Assembly: GCF_001591665.1 (NCBI RefSeq)
Contig: NZ_BCVI01000021.1
Location: 124,001 to 188,000 of the forward strand
Source of the DNA: Neobacillus soli NBRC 102451
GTDB lineage: Bacteria > Bacillota > Bacilli > Bacillales > Cytobacillaceae
Direction of reading: 5' to 3'
DNA: 64,000 nt
Shown here piece by piece: positions 30,421 to 40,923 of this stretch (its first letter is position 1; each line of letters begins with the position of its first letter). The translations under genes were made by a program, and so were the position numbers. Below the pieces are notes generated by a model, which did not search any database, was not told the DNA's origin, and worked only from the letters and a program-made list of their open reading frames with translations.

Positions 30421-30463
30421 ATACGATTAAGTAGGGAATGATATACTTAATCGTATTTTTTTA
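30421..30463 (+). terminator. Perfect hairpin terminator before trxB
   Basis: ATACGATTAAGT (30421-30432) pairs perfectly with ACTTAATCGTAT (30445-30456), followed by seven T. It ends the yvcD transcript, or could act as a leader attenuator for trxB 22 bases later. Confidence 0.88.
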
Positions 30464-30481
30464 TATATAGGGAGTGAATAA

Positions 30482-31435
<954 letters not shown>

Positions 31436-31591
31436 CACATTTTTATAAAGGGTGTTTGTGATTGTAAATTTTAGGACTGTGTAATTTACAAAAAAGTAAC
31501 TTTTTTATCATTCTCCTGTAACAGTAGTGAAATATAGATGAGGTATGATAAAGGAAGTAATTGACCCCCTTTAATAATATATTCCTTTCGT

Positions 31592-31624
31592 GCACAGGCC
31601 CAGCAGCCTGTGCTATTTTTTTTT
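31592..31624 (+). terminator. Strong terminator downstream of trxB
   Basis: GCACAGGC (31592-31599) pairs perfectly with GCCTGTGC (31606-31613), followed by a long T run. Confidence 0.92.
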
Positions 31625-31630
31625 GGGGTA

Positions 31631-31714
31631 TTAGCAGGCTGGAAGCCTTTTTCGAAAGTAAGCAGCCAAGCAAATAAAAGAAATAAATAGCAGAAATATC
31701 AAAACTGTATTCAT
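31631..31714 (-). CDS. Possible 27-residue hydrophobic peptide
   Basis: On the minus strand ATG at 31714 opens MNTVLIFLLFISFICLAAYF and continues RKRLPAC before TAA. The peptide is one membrane span with a basic tail. AGGGTG lies eight bases upstream of the ATG. This architecture resembles small membrane peptides, including type I toxins, but no family is recognised and the frame could be chance. It lies in the 393-base gap between trxB and the Nudix gene; the remainder of that gap holds only the terminator and a TATAAT at 31762-31767 for the plus-strand operon. Confidence 0.35.
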   Translation of the reverse strand: MNTVLIFLLFISFICLAAYFRKRLPAC

Positions 31715-31828
31715 TGTGACTGCACCCTAAAAATAGTATAATAATATGAATGAATTAATGTTATAATAGGATATTTAGACATTCTGGCCCAAGCTTATAG
31801 GGCTTACTTACTTAAGAGGGTGAATGTT

Positions 31829-32287
31829 GTGCAGCGCGTTACCAATTGTGTATTGATACGAGACGACAAAATATTGTTGCTGCAAAAACCAAGCCGCGGC
31901 TGGTGGGTTGCCCCCGGCGGCAAAATGGAGCCAGGAGAATCGGTTCGTGACTCTTGCATTCGGGAGTACCGTGAAGAAACGGGAATCTATTTGAAAAGTC
32001 CACAGTTAAAAGGGATATTCACAATGATTATGATGGAAAACGATCAGCTTCTTTCTGAGTGGATGATGTTTACGTTTGCAGCGACCGATTCGGATGGCAT
32101 CGATTTAGACGAATCAGAAGAAGGTAAGCTGGAATGGCAGTTAATTGATCAGTTAAAAAACTTGCCGATGGCAGCTGGTGATTATCATATTCTAGATTAC
32201 ATGATCCATGGAAAAGGGATTATTTACGGTACTTTTACTTATACAAAAGACTTTCAACTGATCAGTTATCGATTAGATCCAAGCTAA
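31829..32287 (+). CDS. yvcI: Nudix hydrolase YvcI
   Basis: 152 residues with a complete Nudix box (GKMEPGESVRDSCIREYREE then TG at ~33-55), typical of enzymes that hydrolyse oxidised or other nucleoside di/triphosphates using Mg. The C-terminus GTFTYTKDFQLISYRLDP resembles the B. subtilis neighbour of rapZ. GTG 31829 is favoured over GTG 31820, since AGAGGGTGA overlaps the latter; the upstream start would add only NVV. First gene of a run with rapZ, yvcK, whiA and crh. Confidence 0.85.
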   Translation: MQRVTNCVLIRDDKILLLQKPSRGWWVAPGGKMEPGESVRDSCIREYREETGIYLKSPQLKGIFTMIMMENDQLLSEWMMFTFAATDSDGIDLDESEEGKLEWQLIDQLKNLPMAAGDYHILDYMIHGKGIIYGTFTYTKDFQLISYRLDPS

Positions 32288-32306
32288 ATAATAGGGGGAA
32301 TAAACA

Positions 32307-33200
32307 ATGAGTACCGGTTCGGCAAGCGGCACGCAGATGGTCATTATTACGGGCATGTCTGGGGCTGGAAAAACTGTAGCGATTCAAAGCTTTGAAGATT
32401 TAGGATTCTTCTGTGTCGATAATTTGCCTCCCACCTTGCTTCCAAAATTCCTTGAACTTATGAAGGAATCTGGGAATAAGATGAATAAAGTTGCCCTCGT
32501 TATGGACCTCCGCGGAAGAGAATTCTTTGATCATCTTTTTAAAGCATTAGATGAACTGGCGGAAACCGCATGGGTAGCGCCGCAGATTTTATTTTTGGAT
32601 GCGGATGATTCGACATTAGTGCGTAGATATAAAGAGACAAGGCGGTCACACCCGCTCGCAAAGTCAGGTCTGCCGCTTGAAGGCATCACCCTGGAACGGG
32701 AGCTACTGGAGGAATTAAAAGGCCGGGCACAATTGATTTATAATACATCACCAATGAAGCCGCGGGAATTGCGTGAGAAGATATTAACGGAATTTACAGC
32801 GAATCATCAATTAATCTTTACGGTCAATGTCATGTCGTTTGGCTTTAAGCATGGGATTCCGATTGATGCGGATCTTGTTTTTGATGTGCGCTTCCTGCCA
32901 AATCCTCATTATATCGAACATATGAGGCCAAAAACGGGGTTAGATGAAGAGGTTTCCACCTATGTTTTAAAGTGGAACGAAACGCAAAAGTTTTTGGAAA
33001 AAGTAACGGACCTGCTCAGCTTTATGCTTCCTCATTATAAAAGAGAGGGAAAAGCGCAGCTGGTGATTGCGATTGGCTGTACAGGCGGACAGCATCGTTC
33101 TGTTGCCTTAGCGGAATATTTAAGCCGTTATTTCCAAAATGATTATAAAACTATTGTTTCACACCGTGACATTGAGAGGAGAAAGGATAAAACATCATGA
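32307..33200 (+). CDS. rapZ: RNase adapter / nucleotide-binding protein RapZ
   Basis: 297 residues. P-loop GMSGAGKT near residue 16, conserved [15 protein letters not shown] and C-terminal [18 protein letters not shown]. In E. coli RapZ guides RNase E to the GlmZ sRNA; in Bacillus the homologue YvcJ binds GTP and affects competence (family knowledge). Start ATG 32307 after AGGGGGAAT. The end overlaps yvcK by ATGA. Confidence 0.95.
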   Translation: MSTGSASGTQMVIITGMSGAGKTVAIQSFEDLGFFCVDNLPPTLLPKFLELMKESGNKMNKVALVMDLRGREFFDHLFKALDELAETAWVAPQILFLDADDSTLVRRYKETRRSHPLAKSGLPLEGITLERELLEELKGRAQLIYNTSPMKPRELREKILTEFTANHQLIFTVNVMSFGFKHGIPIDADLVFDVRFLPNPHYIEHMRPKTGLDEEVSTYVLKWNETQKFLEKVTDLLSFMLPHYKREGKAQLVIAIGCTGGQHRSVALAEYLSRYFQNDYKTIVSHRDIERRKDKTS

Positions 33201-34180
33201 GAGAGTTGGAACAGCCTCGAATTGTCGTCATTGGCGGCGGAACAGGTTTACCGGTTTTATTGCGGGGGTTAAAACAGTACCCTGTTGATATTACCGCCAT
33301 TGTTACAGTTGCGGATGACGGCGGCAGTTCCGGCAGACTGCGCGAGGACCTGCATATTCCTCCTCCCGGTGACATTCGCAATGTATTAGCATCACTATCG
33401 GATGTTGAACCGCTTGTTGAGGAAATGTTTCAGCATCGTTTTAAGACATCGAATGAACTTTCCGGGCATTCGCTGGGAAACTTAATCCTGGCAGCGATGA
33501 CCTCCATCACGGGGAACTTTGTGCACGCCATCCAGGAAATGAGTAAAATCTTGAATGTCCACGGCAAAGTGCTGCCTGCGGCCAATCAGAGTGTCGTTCT
33601 CCACGCTGAAATGGAAGATGGCACGATAGTCTCGGGAGAATCGAAAATTCCTTACTCTGGGAAAAGAATCAAAAAGGTATTTATGACGCCTGAAAATATT
33701 TTCCCATTACCGGAGTCCATTCAAGCGATTCGTCAGGCGGATTTAATTATTATGGGTCCTGGCAGTTTGTATACAAGTATCCTCCCTAATCTGCTCGTCC
33801 CGCGTCTCGGGGATGAATTGTGCCGCTCCCATGCAAAAAAGGTGTACATTTGTAATTTGATGACGCAGGCAGGGGAAACGCATGGCTATACAGCGAGTGA
33901 ACATGTGAAAGCCATTTATGATCACATGAGCTGTGCTTTTATTAATACGATTCTTGTGAATAACGAAGAGATTCCGCAGGATATTCAGCTCCGCTATAAT
34001 GAAGAGCTGGCCGACCCGGTGCGTTACGATTTGCCTGAGCTTTTTGAGCTTGGTCTCGAAGTGGTTCATGCGGATATAGCCTATCAGGAAAATGGCGCAC
34101 TCCGGCATGATCCGAAAAAGGTCGCGAAAATATTATATAATTTGCTATTAATTGAAACCAAAAAGCGTTATGAAGCGTAA
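33197..34180 (+). CDS. yvcK: Gluconeogenesis factor YvcK
   Basis: 327 residues of the CofD/UPF0052 fold, with [19 protein letters not shown] at the N-terminus, [17 protein letters not shown] and the [15 protein letters not shown] loop. It is needed for growth and cell shape on gluconeogenic carbon and binds UDP-GlcNAc in B. subtilis (family knowledge). Translationally coupled to rapZ. Also called mgfK. A dispersed repeat, not a terminator, separates it from whiA. Confidence 0.94.
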   Translation: MRELEQPRIVVIGGGTGLPVLLRGLKQYPVDITAIVTVADDGGSSGRLREDLHIPPPGDIRNVLASLSDVEPLVEEMFQHRFKTSNELSGHSLGNLILAAMTSITGNFVHAIQEMSKILNVHGKVLPAANQSVVLHAEMEDGTIVSGESKIPYSGKRIKKVFMTPENIFPLPESIQAIRQADLIIMGPGSLYTSILPNLLVPRLGDELCRSHAKKVYICNLMTQAGETHGYTASEHVKAIYDHMSCAFINTILVNNEEIPQDIQLRYNEELADPVRYDLPELFELGLEVVHADIAYQENGALRHDPKKVAKILYNLLLIETKKRYEA

Positions 34181-34203
34181 ATATAGTACTTATTAAAAAG
34201 GCT

Positions 34204-34346
34204 ATGTTGATTGGAGCGGAAGGCGCGAAGACTCCTGCGGGAGGACGGGGCAGGGGAGACCCCGCAGGCGCTAAGCGCCAAGAAGGCTTCCCGGACCGGA
34301 CCGCCCTAAGGTGCGCGCGCGAAGCGCCTGGAGCGGAAATCAACAT
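34204..34346 (+). repeat. ~143-bp GC-rich element with terminal inverted repeats
   Basis: ATGTTGATT at 34204-34212 is the exact inverse of AATCAACAT at 34338-34346. Near the ends GGAGCGGAA is repeated directly (TTGGAGCGGAAGGC and CTGGAGCGGAAATC). The interior contains GACTCCTGCGGGAGGACGGG, CCCCGCAGGCGCTAAGCGCC and GCGCGCGCGAAGCGCC, which can fold back on each other. It is noncoding, MITE-like, and much more GC-rich than its flanks. From memory closely similar elements are frequent in Bacillaceae. Confidence 0.85.
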
Positions 34347-34414
34347 ACAAGTTTAAAAGAGCTATTAAAAAAGGGTTTCAAAACGGTGCATTTTTTTAAA
34401 AAGGGGGTAAAGGG

Positions 34415-35365
34415 ATGTCTTTCGCTTCGGAAACGAAAAAGGAATTAACTAACTTGGAAGTGAAAACGTGCTGCATTCAAGCGGAGCTATCAGCATTAAT
34501 CCGAATGAACGGTTCCCTTTCCTTTTCAAATCGTAAGTTAATCGTGGATATTCAAACCGAAAATGCTGCGATTGCGAGAAGAATTTATACATTATTAAAA
34601 AAGAGTTACGATATACAGGTGGAATTGCTTGTTCGGAAAAAAATGCGCTTGAAAAAGAACAACGTCTACATTGTCCGCTTAGCCCAGCAGGCAAAGGAAA
34701 TTCTTGAGGATATGAAAATTATTGGTGAAGGATTTACGATTATCTATGATATTTCCCCTGAACTTATAAAGAAGAAATGTTGTAAGCGTTCTTATTTACG
34801 TGGAGCATTTCTAGCCGGCGGATCCGTCAATAATCCGGAAACATCCTCCTATCACTTGGAAATTTCTTCGCTATATAAAGAACACAATGATTCTTTATGC
34901 GAATTGATGAATAAATTTGGCCTTAATAGCAAAACACTAGAGCGTAAAAAAGGCTTTATTACCTATTTAAAAGAGGCAGAGAAAATTACTGAGTTTTTAA
35001 ATATTGTCGGAGCACATAATGCCCTGCTTCGCTTCGAGGATATACGAATTGTCCGCGATATGCGGAACTCAGTCAATCGTTTAGTAAACTGTGAAACCGC
35101 CAATCTCAATAAAACAATTGGCGCCTCGATAAGGCAGGTAGAGAACATCCGTTATATCAATCAAACAGTCGGACTGCAAATCTTACCGGAAAAGTTAAGA
35201 GAAATTGCTGAGCTCCGCTTGAATTATACCGACGTTACCCTTAAAGAATTGGGCGAAATGGTATCCGGCGGTACCATCAGTAAATCAGGAATTAATCATC
35301 GCTTAAGAAAAATTGATACGATTGCTGAAAAGCTGCGTACAAGTGATATGGTTGTCCGAGAGTAG
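34415..35365 (+). CDS. whiA: DNA-binding protein WhiA
   Basis: 316 residues: an N-terminal LAGLIDADG-like fold without endonuclease residues ([21 protein letters not shown]-like core at ~128-150) and a C-terminal helix-turn-helix ([20 protein letters not shown], then [14 protein letters not shown]). It affects cell division and nucleoid organisation in Bacillus. Start ATG 34415 after GGGGGTAAAGGG. It precedes crh by 51 bases. Confidence 0.95.
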   Translation: MSFASETKKELTNLEVKTCCIQAELSALIRMNGSLSFSNRKLIVDIQTENAAIARRIYTLLKKSYDIQVELLVRKKMRLKKNNVYIVRLAQQAKEILEDMKIIGEGFTIIYDISPELIKKKCCKRSYLRGAFLAGGSVNNPETSSYHLEISSLYKEHNDSLCELMNKFGLNSKTLERKKGFITYLKEAEKITEFLNIVGAHNALLRFEDIRIVRDMRNSVNRLVNCETANLNKTIGASIRQVENIRYINQTVGLQILPEKLREIAELRLNYTDVTLKELGEMVSGGTISKSGINHRLRKIDTIAEKLRTSDMVVRE

Positions 35366-35416
35366 TAATTGTGAATTAGTTCTATAATAGAGAAAAACAT
35401 GAGGAGGAATTGTGTA

Positions 35417-35674
35417 ATGAAGGAGAAACAAGTAGAGGTAAAATTAAAAACAGGTCTTCAAGCGCGGCCAGCGGCGCTTTTTGTTCAAGAAGCTAACCGC
35501 TTCTCGGCTGATATTTTTCTAGAAAAGGATGGCAAAAAAGTCAATGCAAAAAGTATCATGGGATTAATGAGCCTTGCAGTTGGCTCAGGAGTCGTGATTA
35601 ATATTGTCGCTGACGGGTCAGATGAAGAAACCGCCATCAACGCTTTAACCGAATTTATTGAAAAAGAACATTAA
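35417..35674 (+). CDS. crh: Catabolite repression HPr-like protein Crh
   Basis: 85 residues. It is an HPr paralogue with Gln in place of the catalytic His15 (LKTGLQARPAALF), so it cannot take part in sugar phosphotransfer, but retains the HprK target Ser46 in KSIMGLMSLA. P-Ser-Crh acts with CcpA. ATG 35417 after GAGGAGG; the upstream ATG 35399 would add six residues and is not supported by an RBS. Crh marks Bacillus-type organisms. Confidence 0.95.
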   Translation: MKEKQVEVKLKTGLQARPAALFVQEANRFSADIFLEKDGKKVNAKSIMGLMSLAVGSGVVINIVADGSDEETAINALTEFIEKEH

Positions 35675-35712
35675 AAAGGGTTTGGTCTCCAATTCGAGGC
35701 CGAACCTTTTTT
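35669..35712 (+). terminator. Terminator after crh
   Basis: AAAGGGTTTGGTCTC pairs with GAGGCCGAACCTTT with one bulge, followed by eight T. Confidence 0.85.
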
Positions 35713-35773
35713 TTGTTAAAGGCTTTGGTAGTGGCAGCTATTGTTTTTTAAAACTTTACTGCCCTCTTGATTA

Positions 35774-35890
35774 AATAAGCCTGATTGGATACCTTTATGC
35801 TGATCTTTCAGGGGGAACGGGTTCCAATAAGCCCGATTGAATTCCTTTATCCTGATCTTTCTGACGGAACGGGTTCCAATAAGTCCAATT
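35774..35890 (+). repeat. Second 52-bp tandem repeat, about 2.2 copies
   Basis: AATAAG starts at 35774, 35826 and 35878, exactly 52 bases apart. Copies share CCTTTATxCTGATCTTT and the near-palindrome GGAACGGGTTCC. It lies between the convergent crh and clpP genes. The sequence is unrelated to the hisD-hisB repeat although the period is the same. Confidence 0.88.
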
Positions 35891-35916
35891 TATATTGTAA
35901 AAAGTCAAAAATAAAG

Positions 35917-35950
35917 TTAAAAAAACAACCGGCTCAGAAGCCGATTGCTC
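35917..35950 (-). terminator. Terminator of clpP
   Basis: On the minus strand AATCGGCT pairs with AGCCGGTT around TCTG, followed by a T run. Confidence 0.88.
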
Positions 35951-35956
35951 ATGGAA

Positions 35957-36562
35957 TTATTTTTTATCTTTGCTATCAAGAATATTACGAGTGATGATTT
36001 GGTCAATAAGGCCATATTCTTTTGCACGTTCCGCTGTCATGAAGTTATCGCGGTCTGTATCCCTTTGAAGGACTTCAAGCGGCTGGCCAGTGCGCTCGGC
36101 TAAGATGCCATTTAACTTTTCGCGAAGGAACAGGATGCGTTTCGCGGCAATCTCGATTTCCGTTGCTTGCCCTTGTGCACCGCCAAGTGGCTGGTGAATC
36201 ATGACTTCAGAATTTGGCAGGGCATAGCGCTTGCCTTTTTGGCCGGCAGCCAGTAAGAATGCACCCATGGATGCAGCCATCCCAATACAAACAGTTGATA
36301 CATCTGCTTTAATATATTGCATTGTGTCATAAATCGCCATTCCGGCTGTGATGCTTCCGCCCGGACTGTTGATGTAAAGGGTAATATCTTTTTCAGGATT
36401 TTCTGCTTCTAAAAATAATAATTGTGCTACAATACTATTGGAAACATTGTCATCAATTCCGCTTCCAAGCATAATAATCCGGTCTTTTAGCAGACGAGAA
36501 TAGATGTCATAAGCACGCTCGCCCCGGTTTGTTTGTTCAATAACTGTAGGAATCAAATTCAT
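35957..36562 (-). CDS. clpP: ATP-dependent Clp protease proteolytic subunit
   Basis: 201-residue serine protease forming the tetradecameric barrel used with ClpC, ClpX and ClpE, including degradation of tmRNA-tagged proteins. Catalytic Ser is in GMAASMGAF (about 98), His in [11 protein letters not shown] (about 123) and Asp in DTDRDNFM (about 172). Start ATG 36562 after AAAGGAGG. Read divergently from sigL. Controlled by a CtsR-type operator over its promoter. Confidence 0.97.
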   Translation of the reverse strand: MNLIPTVIEQTNRGERAYDIYSRLLKDRIIMLGSGIDDNVSNSIVAQLLFLEAENPEKDITLYINSPGGSITAGMAIYDTMQYIKADVSTVCIGMAASMGAFLLAAGQKGKRYALPNSEVMIHQPLGGAQGQATEIEIAAKRILFLREKLNGILAERTGQPLEVLQRDTDRDNFMTAERAKEYGLIDQIITRNILDSKDKK

Positions 36563-36609
36563 TTTTTTTCCTCCTTTGAGTGGAAAAGGTAATAATAATA
36601 TGTATTGTT

Positions 36610-36639
36610 ATCATACACCGATGGTCAATAAAGGTCAAA
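36610..36639 (-). promoter_or_regulatory. clpP promoter with CtsR heptad repeat
   Basis: On the minus strand TTGACC (36638-36633) and TATGAT (36615-36610) are 17 bases apart. On the plus strand GGTCAAT (36623-36629) and GGTCAAA (36633-36639), three bases apart, form the CtsR direct-repeat operator (consensus RGTCAAA-N3-RGTCAAA, one mismatch). Heat-shock derepression of clpP is expected. Confidence 0.88.
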
Positions 36640-36766
36640 CAATTCGACTTTAAAAATGTTCGACAACGTTCCATATTTCATCATATCCATTCCGCACCAT
36701 TTTAAACCTATTCTATACTTGCAAACTGCGGGAAACTGACATATAATATGTAAGTCGCTAATATTC

Positions 36767-36838
36767 GCCCTCGTGGTGCAACGGATAGCACGCAAGCCTC
36801 CGAAGCTTGAAATGCAGGTTCGATTCCTGCCGAGGGCA
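36767..36838 (+). tRNA. tRNA-Arg (anticodon CCG)
   Basis: Full cloverleaf: acceptor GCCCTCG/CGAGGGC, D arm GTGC-GCAC, anticodon arm CAAGC-CTCCGAA-GCTTG giving CCG (reads CGG), and T arm GCAGG-TTCGATT-CCTGC with discriminator A. The three bases after the discriminator are TCA, so CCA is not encoded and must be added post-transcriptionally. Confidence 0.95.
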
Positions 36839-36844
36839 TCAGTG

Positions 36845-36882
36845 AAAACCTCCTGTTATTATAAACAGGAGGTTTTATTTTT
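36845..36882 (+). terminator. Terminator after tRNA-Arg
   Basis: AAAACCTCCTGTT pairs perfectly with AACAGGAGGTTTT around ATTATA, followed by a T-rich tail. Confidence 0.92.
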
Positions 36883-36974
36883 GGGGAAAATTCATTAGTC
36901 ATCCCCTCCACAGGCTAATTTCCGATACACTAATTTCCCTTCATCGTGTAAAATAGATAAAAGGGGGGATACTA

Positions 36975-38297
36975 ATGAACTTAAAGGCAGGTTTATGGCA
37001 GCAGCAAACGTTAAAATTAGCGATGACGCAGGAGCTATCGCAGGCAATTGCCTTATTACAGTATTCGGCCCAAGAACTGGCTGAGTTTTTAGAAAATAAA
37101 GCACTCGAAAATCCCCTAATGCAGATTGAACATGGGAATGTCCAGCCGATGAATCCCCTTATTGACCGCAACCGGAGAAAGCATCAAAAGGCGGAGAAGG
37201 ACTGGATTGATCAAATTGCTGATAAACCATTTTCACTTGAAGATCAATTAATCTCTCAATTAAATATTAAAACATTGTCATCGGAGCAAGTAAGAGTCCT
37301 CCGTCATCTTATTCAGAATCTTGATGAAAACGGTTACTTTTTAGGTGATCTATGCAGAATCGCTGAAAACTTACGAGTACCAGAGGAATTAGTGGAAGAA
37401 TGTTTAGCTATCATTCAAACACTTGAACCTGCGGGAATCGGGGCACGGAACCTTCAAGAATGCCTGTTAATGCAAATTTATTATCAAAACCCAGATAACG
37501 ATCTAGCTCAGAATATTATTTCGAACTTTTTTGTGCCTTTTGCGGAGAAGAAGTGGAAACAAATTGCGAAGGTGATGCAAATTACACTAAAAGAGATTCA
37601 GGATGTGTTTGATGACATTCAAAAATTGAATCCAAAACCGGCTGCACTTTTGGGCCGAAACGAGACAACATACATCATTCCCGATGCGATTATCGAGCAA
37701 TCACAGGAAGGATTAACTGTTCGAATGTTTGATGATGCCCTCCCAAGAATCAGTTTTAATGAACAATATTTTAAAAAATTTAAGGACCAGGACCCACAGG
37801 TCAGCCGCTTTTTACAGGATAAGGTCCAGGATTATCAATGGATTCAAAAAAGTATTGAACAGCGTAAAGAGACTCTGACAAGAGTTGTCGCAAAAATCGT
37901 TGAAAAGCAAACCGCATTTTTTCAAAAAGGTTCGCAGCAGTTAGTGCCGATGACAATGAAGGAAGTGGCGGCTGAACTTGAAATCCATGAATCAACTGTG
38001 AGCAGAGCAGTCCGGGAAAAATATGTGCAGACACCGCTCGGTACATTCACATTAAAATCATTTTTCACTAGCACGATTCAAACAGTCTCAGAGGATGAAA
38101 ATACTTCGTCCACACAGGTAAAGAAGGCAATCAGTCAATTAATTGAAAAAGAGAATAAACAAAGACCGCTTTCCGACCAGGAAATTGTCGAGCAACTAAA
38201 AACGATGGAGGGAATGGTCATCTCAAGACGGACTATCGCCAAGTACCGCGATCAATTGGGAATTCTCTCCTCTTCAAAAAGAAAACGGTTTGATTGA
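36975..38297 (+). CDS. sigL: RNA polymerase sigma-54 factor
   Basis: 440 residues, equivalent to RpoN. The N-terminal activator region is Gln/Leu rich (GLWQQQTLKLAMTQELSQAI), the core-binding region covers ~70-300, a helix-turn-helix sits near AAELEIHESTVSRAVREKYV, and the C-terminal RpoN box reads SRRTIAKYRDQLGI. It directs transcription from -24/-12 promoters with enhancer-binding activators. ATG 36975 after AAGGGGGG. The end overlaps the first possible glutaredoxin start. Confidence 0.95.
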   Translation: MNLKAGLWQQQTLKLAMTQELSQAIALLQYSAQELAEFLENKALENPLMQIEHGNVQPMNPLIDRNRRKHQKAEKDWIDQIADKPFSLEDQLISQLNIKTLSSEQVRVLRHLIQNLDENGYFLGDLCRIAENLRVPEELVEECLAIIQTLEPAGIGARNLQECLLMQIYYQNPDNDLAQNIISNFFVPFAEKKWKQIAKVMQITLKEIQDVFDDIQKLNPKPAALLGRNETTYIIPDAIIEQSQEGLTVRMFDDALPRISFNEQYFKKFKDQDPQVSRFLQDKVQDYQWIQKSIEQRKETLTRVVAKIVEKQTAFFQKGSQQLVPMTMKEVAAELEIHESTVSRAVREKYVQTPLGTFTLKSFFTSTIQTVSEDENTSSTQVKKAISQLIEKENKQRPLSDQEIVEQLKTMEGMVISRRTIAKYRDQLGILSSSKRKRFD

Positions 38298-38311
38298 AAG
38301 GAACAAAAATT

Positions 38312-38569
38312 ATGACGGAAACAACAATCACTTTATATACTAGGAACCGCTGCCCGCTATGTGATAAAGCAAAAGCCATCCTTCAAGAGCTGAAAGAAGA
38401 ATTTAATTTTCGCATAGAAGAAATCGATATTGAATCAAGTGATGAATTAACGGAAAGCTACGGATTAATGATTCCGGTCATTCATATTGACGGTGAAGAA
38501 GTCGGATTTGGGTTTGTTGACAAATTCGACATAAGTAACCGTTTACAAGAAAAAAAGCCAATCTTATAA
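38312..38569 (+). CDS. Glutaredoxin-like protein
   Basis: 85-residue thioredoxin-fold protein of the glutaredoxin/DUF836 type. It begins with a beta strand TTITLYTRNRCPLCDKAKAIL containing redox motif CPLC (residues ~13-16), then the cis-Pro turn MIPVIHIDGEEVGFG. It likely reduces or carries disulfides in the cytosol; partners unknown. ATG 38312 after GAAAGGAAC, 14 bases after sigL, so probably co-transcribed with it. Confidence 0.82.
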   Translation: MTETTITLYTRNRCPLCDKAKAILQELKEEFNFRIEEIDIESSDELTESYGLMIPVIHIDGEEVGFGFVDKFDISNRLQEKKPIL

Positions 38570-38570
38570 G

Positions 38571-38599
38571 TTGAAATAGATTTTCACTCCTGCTACAAT
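38571..38599 (+). promoter_or_regulatory. Sigma-A promoter of the cggR-gapA operon
   Basis: TTGAAA (38571-38576) and TACAAT (38594-38599), 17 bases apart. It starts immediately after the glutaredoxin stop codon and lies upstream of the CggR operator. Confidence 0.85.
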
Positions 38600-38634
38600 A
38601 AAAACGTACCAAGGGTGATTTTTTTTTGATGTGG

Positions 38635-38670
38635 CGGGACATAATATGTCTATGGTGGACATTTTGCGAC
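38635..38670 (+). promoter_or_regulatory. CggR operator
   Basis: CGGGAC-N6-TGTC (38635-38650), a four-base spacer, then GTGGAC-N6-CGAC (38655-38670). This fits the known tandem CggR operator; the first half is perfect and the second degenerate. Bound CggR would block elongation; fructose-1,6-bisphosphate relieves this. Confidence 0.9.
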
Positions 38671-38701
38671 CAACTACATATAATAAAGGAGCATGTGATT
38701 C

Positions 38702-39724
38702 ATGCAATCATTTATCGATATACAAAAAAGATTATTACCCGACCTACTCCAAGTCCTCCAAAAAAGATATTCTATCCTACGATACATAGGTTTTATGCAG
38801 CCAGTAGGAAGAAGGAGTTTAGCGATCAGCCTTGGGTATACCGAAAGAATTCTTCGTAGCGAGGTTGATTTTTTAAAGGAACAAAATCTTCTCTACACGA
38901 ACAATGTGGGAATGAGTTTAACCCCCGAAGGGAAAAACTTGCTTGAAGATCTTGAAGGTTTGATGCGCGAGTTAAAGGGTATTGATGTGATGGAGCTGGA
39001 GTTAAAACACCGGCTTGGCATCAAAAAAGTCATCATCGTACCTGGCGATAGTGATCTGTCCCCATTGGTCAAGGGGGAACTTGGGAAGGCATCTGCTACC
39101 TGCATGAAAAAGCTTCTTGGCGGGGAAAATATCATCGCTGTCACTGGTGGTTCAACAATGGCTGCCATTGCGGAAAGACTATCACCCGAGCATAGTCAAA
39201 AGGAATTACTATTTGTTCCGGCACGTGGGGGAGTTGGCGAGGATGTCCAAAATCAAGCGAATACCATTTGCTCGATTATGGCGAAAAACACACATTCCAA
39301 ACACCGTGTTTTCTATGTTCCAGATCAGGTCAGTACGGAGATTTATCAATCCCTTATCCGAGAGCCTGACATTGATGAGGTGTTAAGCCTGATTAAATCA
39401 GCGAGCATGGTTCTTCATGGAATTGGAGATGCTATCACAATGGCCGAACGACGAAAAACCAACCCGGAAATAAAGAAAAAATTAGAAAGCGGGAAGGCTG
39501 TTGGCGAGGCTTTTGGCTACTATTTTAACGAGAGTGGCGAAATTGTTCACAAGGTGTTAACGATTGGCCTTCAGTTAAAAGATCTCGCAAACATTCCGGA
39601 TGTCATTGCCGTTGCAGGAGGGACCTCAAAGGCAAAGGCAATCAAGGCATACTTAAAACAAGCACCAGCATCGACGATATTAATCACCGACGAAGGTGCA
39701 GCAAAACAGTTAATAAAAGGATAA
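38702..39724 (+). CDS. cggR: Central glycolytic genes regulator
   Basis: 340-residue SorC/DeoR-family repressor. The N-terminal ~85 residues form a winged-helix domain (GRRSLAISLGYTERILRSEVDFL); the rest is the sugar-phosphate sensor with IIAVTGGSTMAAIAERL and VIAVAGGTSKAKAI loops for fructose-1,6-bisphosphate. It represses its own operon through the operator at 38635-38670. ATG 38702 after AAAGGAG. gapA follows by 54 bases. Confidence 0.95.
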   Translation: MQSFIDIQKRLLPDLLQVLQKRYSILRYIGFMQPVGRRSLAISLGYTERILRSEVDFLKEQNLLYTNNVGMSLTPEGKNLLEDLEGLMRELKGIDVMELELKHRLGIKKVIIVPGDSDLSPLVKGELGKASATCMKKLLGGENIIAVTGGSTMAAIAERLSPEHSQKELLFVPARGGVGEDVQNQANTICSIMAKNTHSKHRVFYVPDQVSTEIYQSLIREPDIDEVLSLIKSASMVLHGIGDAITMAERRKTNPEIKKKLESGKAVGEAFGYYFNESGEIVHKVLTIGLQLKDLANIPDVIAVAGGTSKAKAIKAYLKQAPASTILITDEGAAKQLIKG

Positions 39725-39763
39725 TTCCTTTTTAAAAAATAAAACATATCCTTACACAAATAA

Positions 39764-40786
<1,023 letters not shown>

Positions 40787-40863
40787 TTTTTTAAGAAATT
40801 GGATATGGTTGGAATTCCAATCGTAGACAGTCTATAATGATAAATGGTATTCCAAAGGGGAGC

Positions 40864-40889
40864 GGGGAGGATTCCCCCTCCTTTTTTTA
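40864..40889 (+). terminator. Terminator or attenuator between gapA and pgk
   Basis: GGGGAGG (40864-40870) pairs with CCTCCTT (40877-40883, two G-U pairs) around ATTCCC, followed by T. It is probably leaky, since pgk follows without an obvious new strong promoter. Confidence 0.7.
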
Positions 40890-40923
40890 ATGATTAGGCC
40901 AATACTTTTAGGAGGTCCTTTGC

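Noticed and set aside
34415-35365. Second homing endonuclease (WhiA has a LAGLIDADG fold)
   Set aside because: WhiA is a conserved regulator with a C-terminal HTH and lacks the catalytic acidic residues; its locus is standard.
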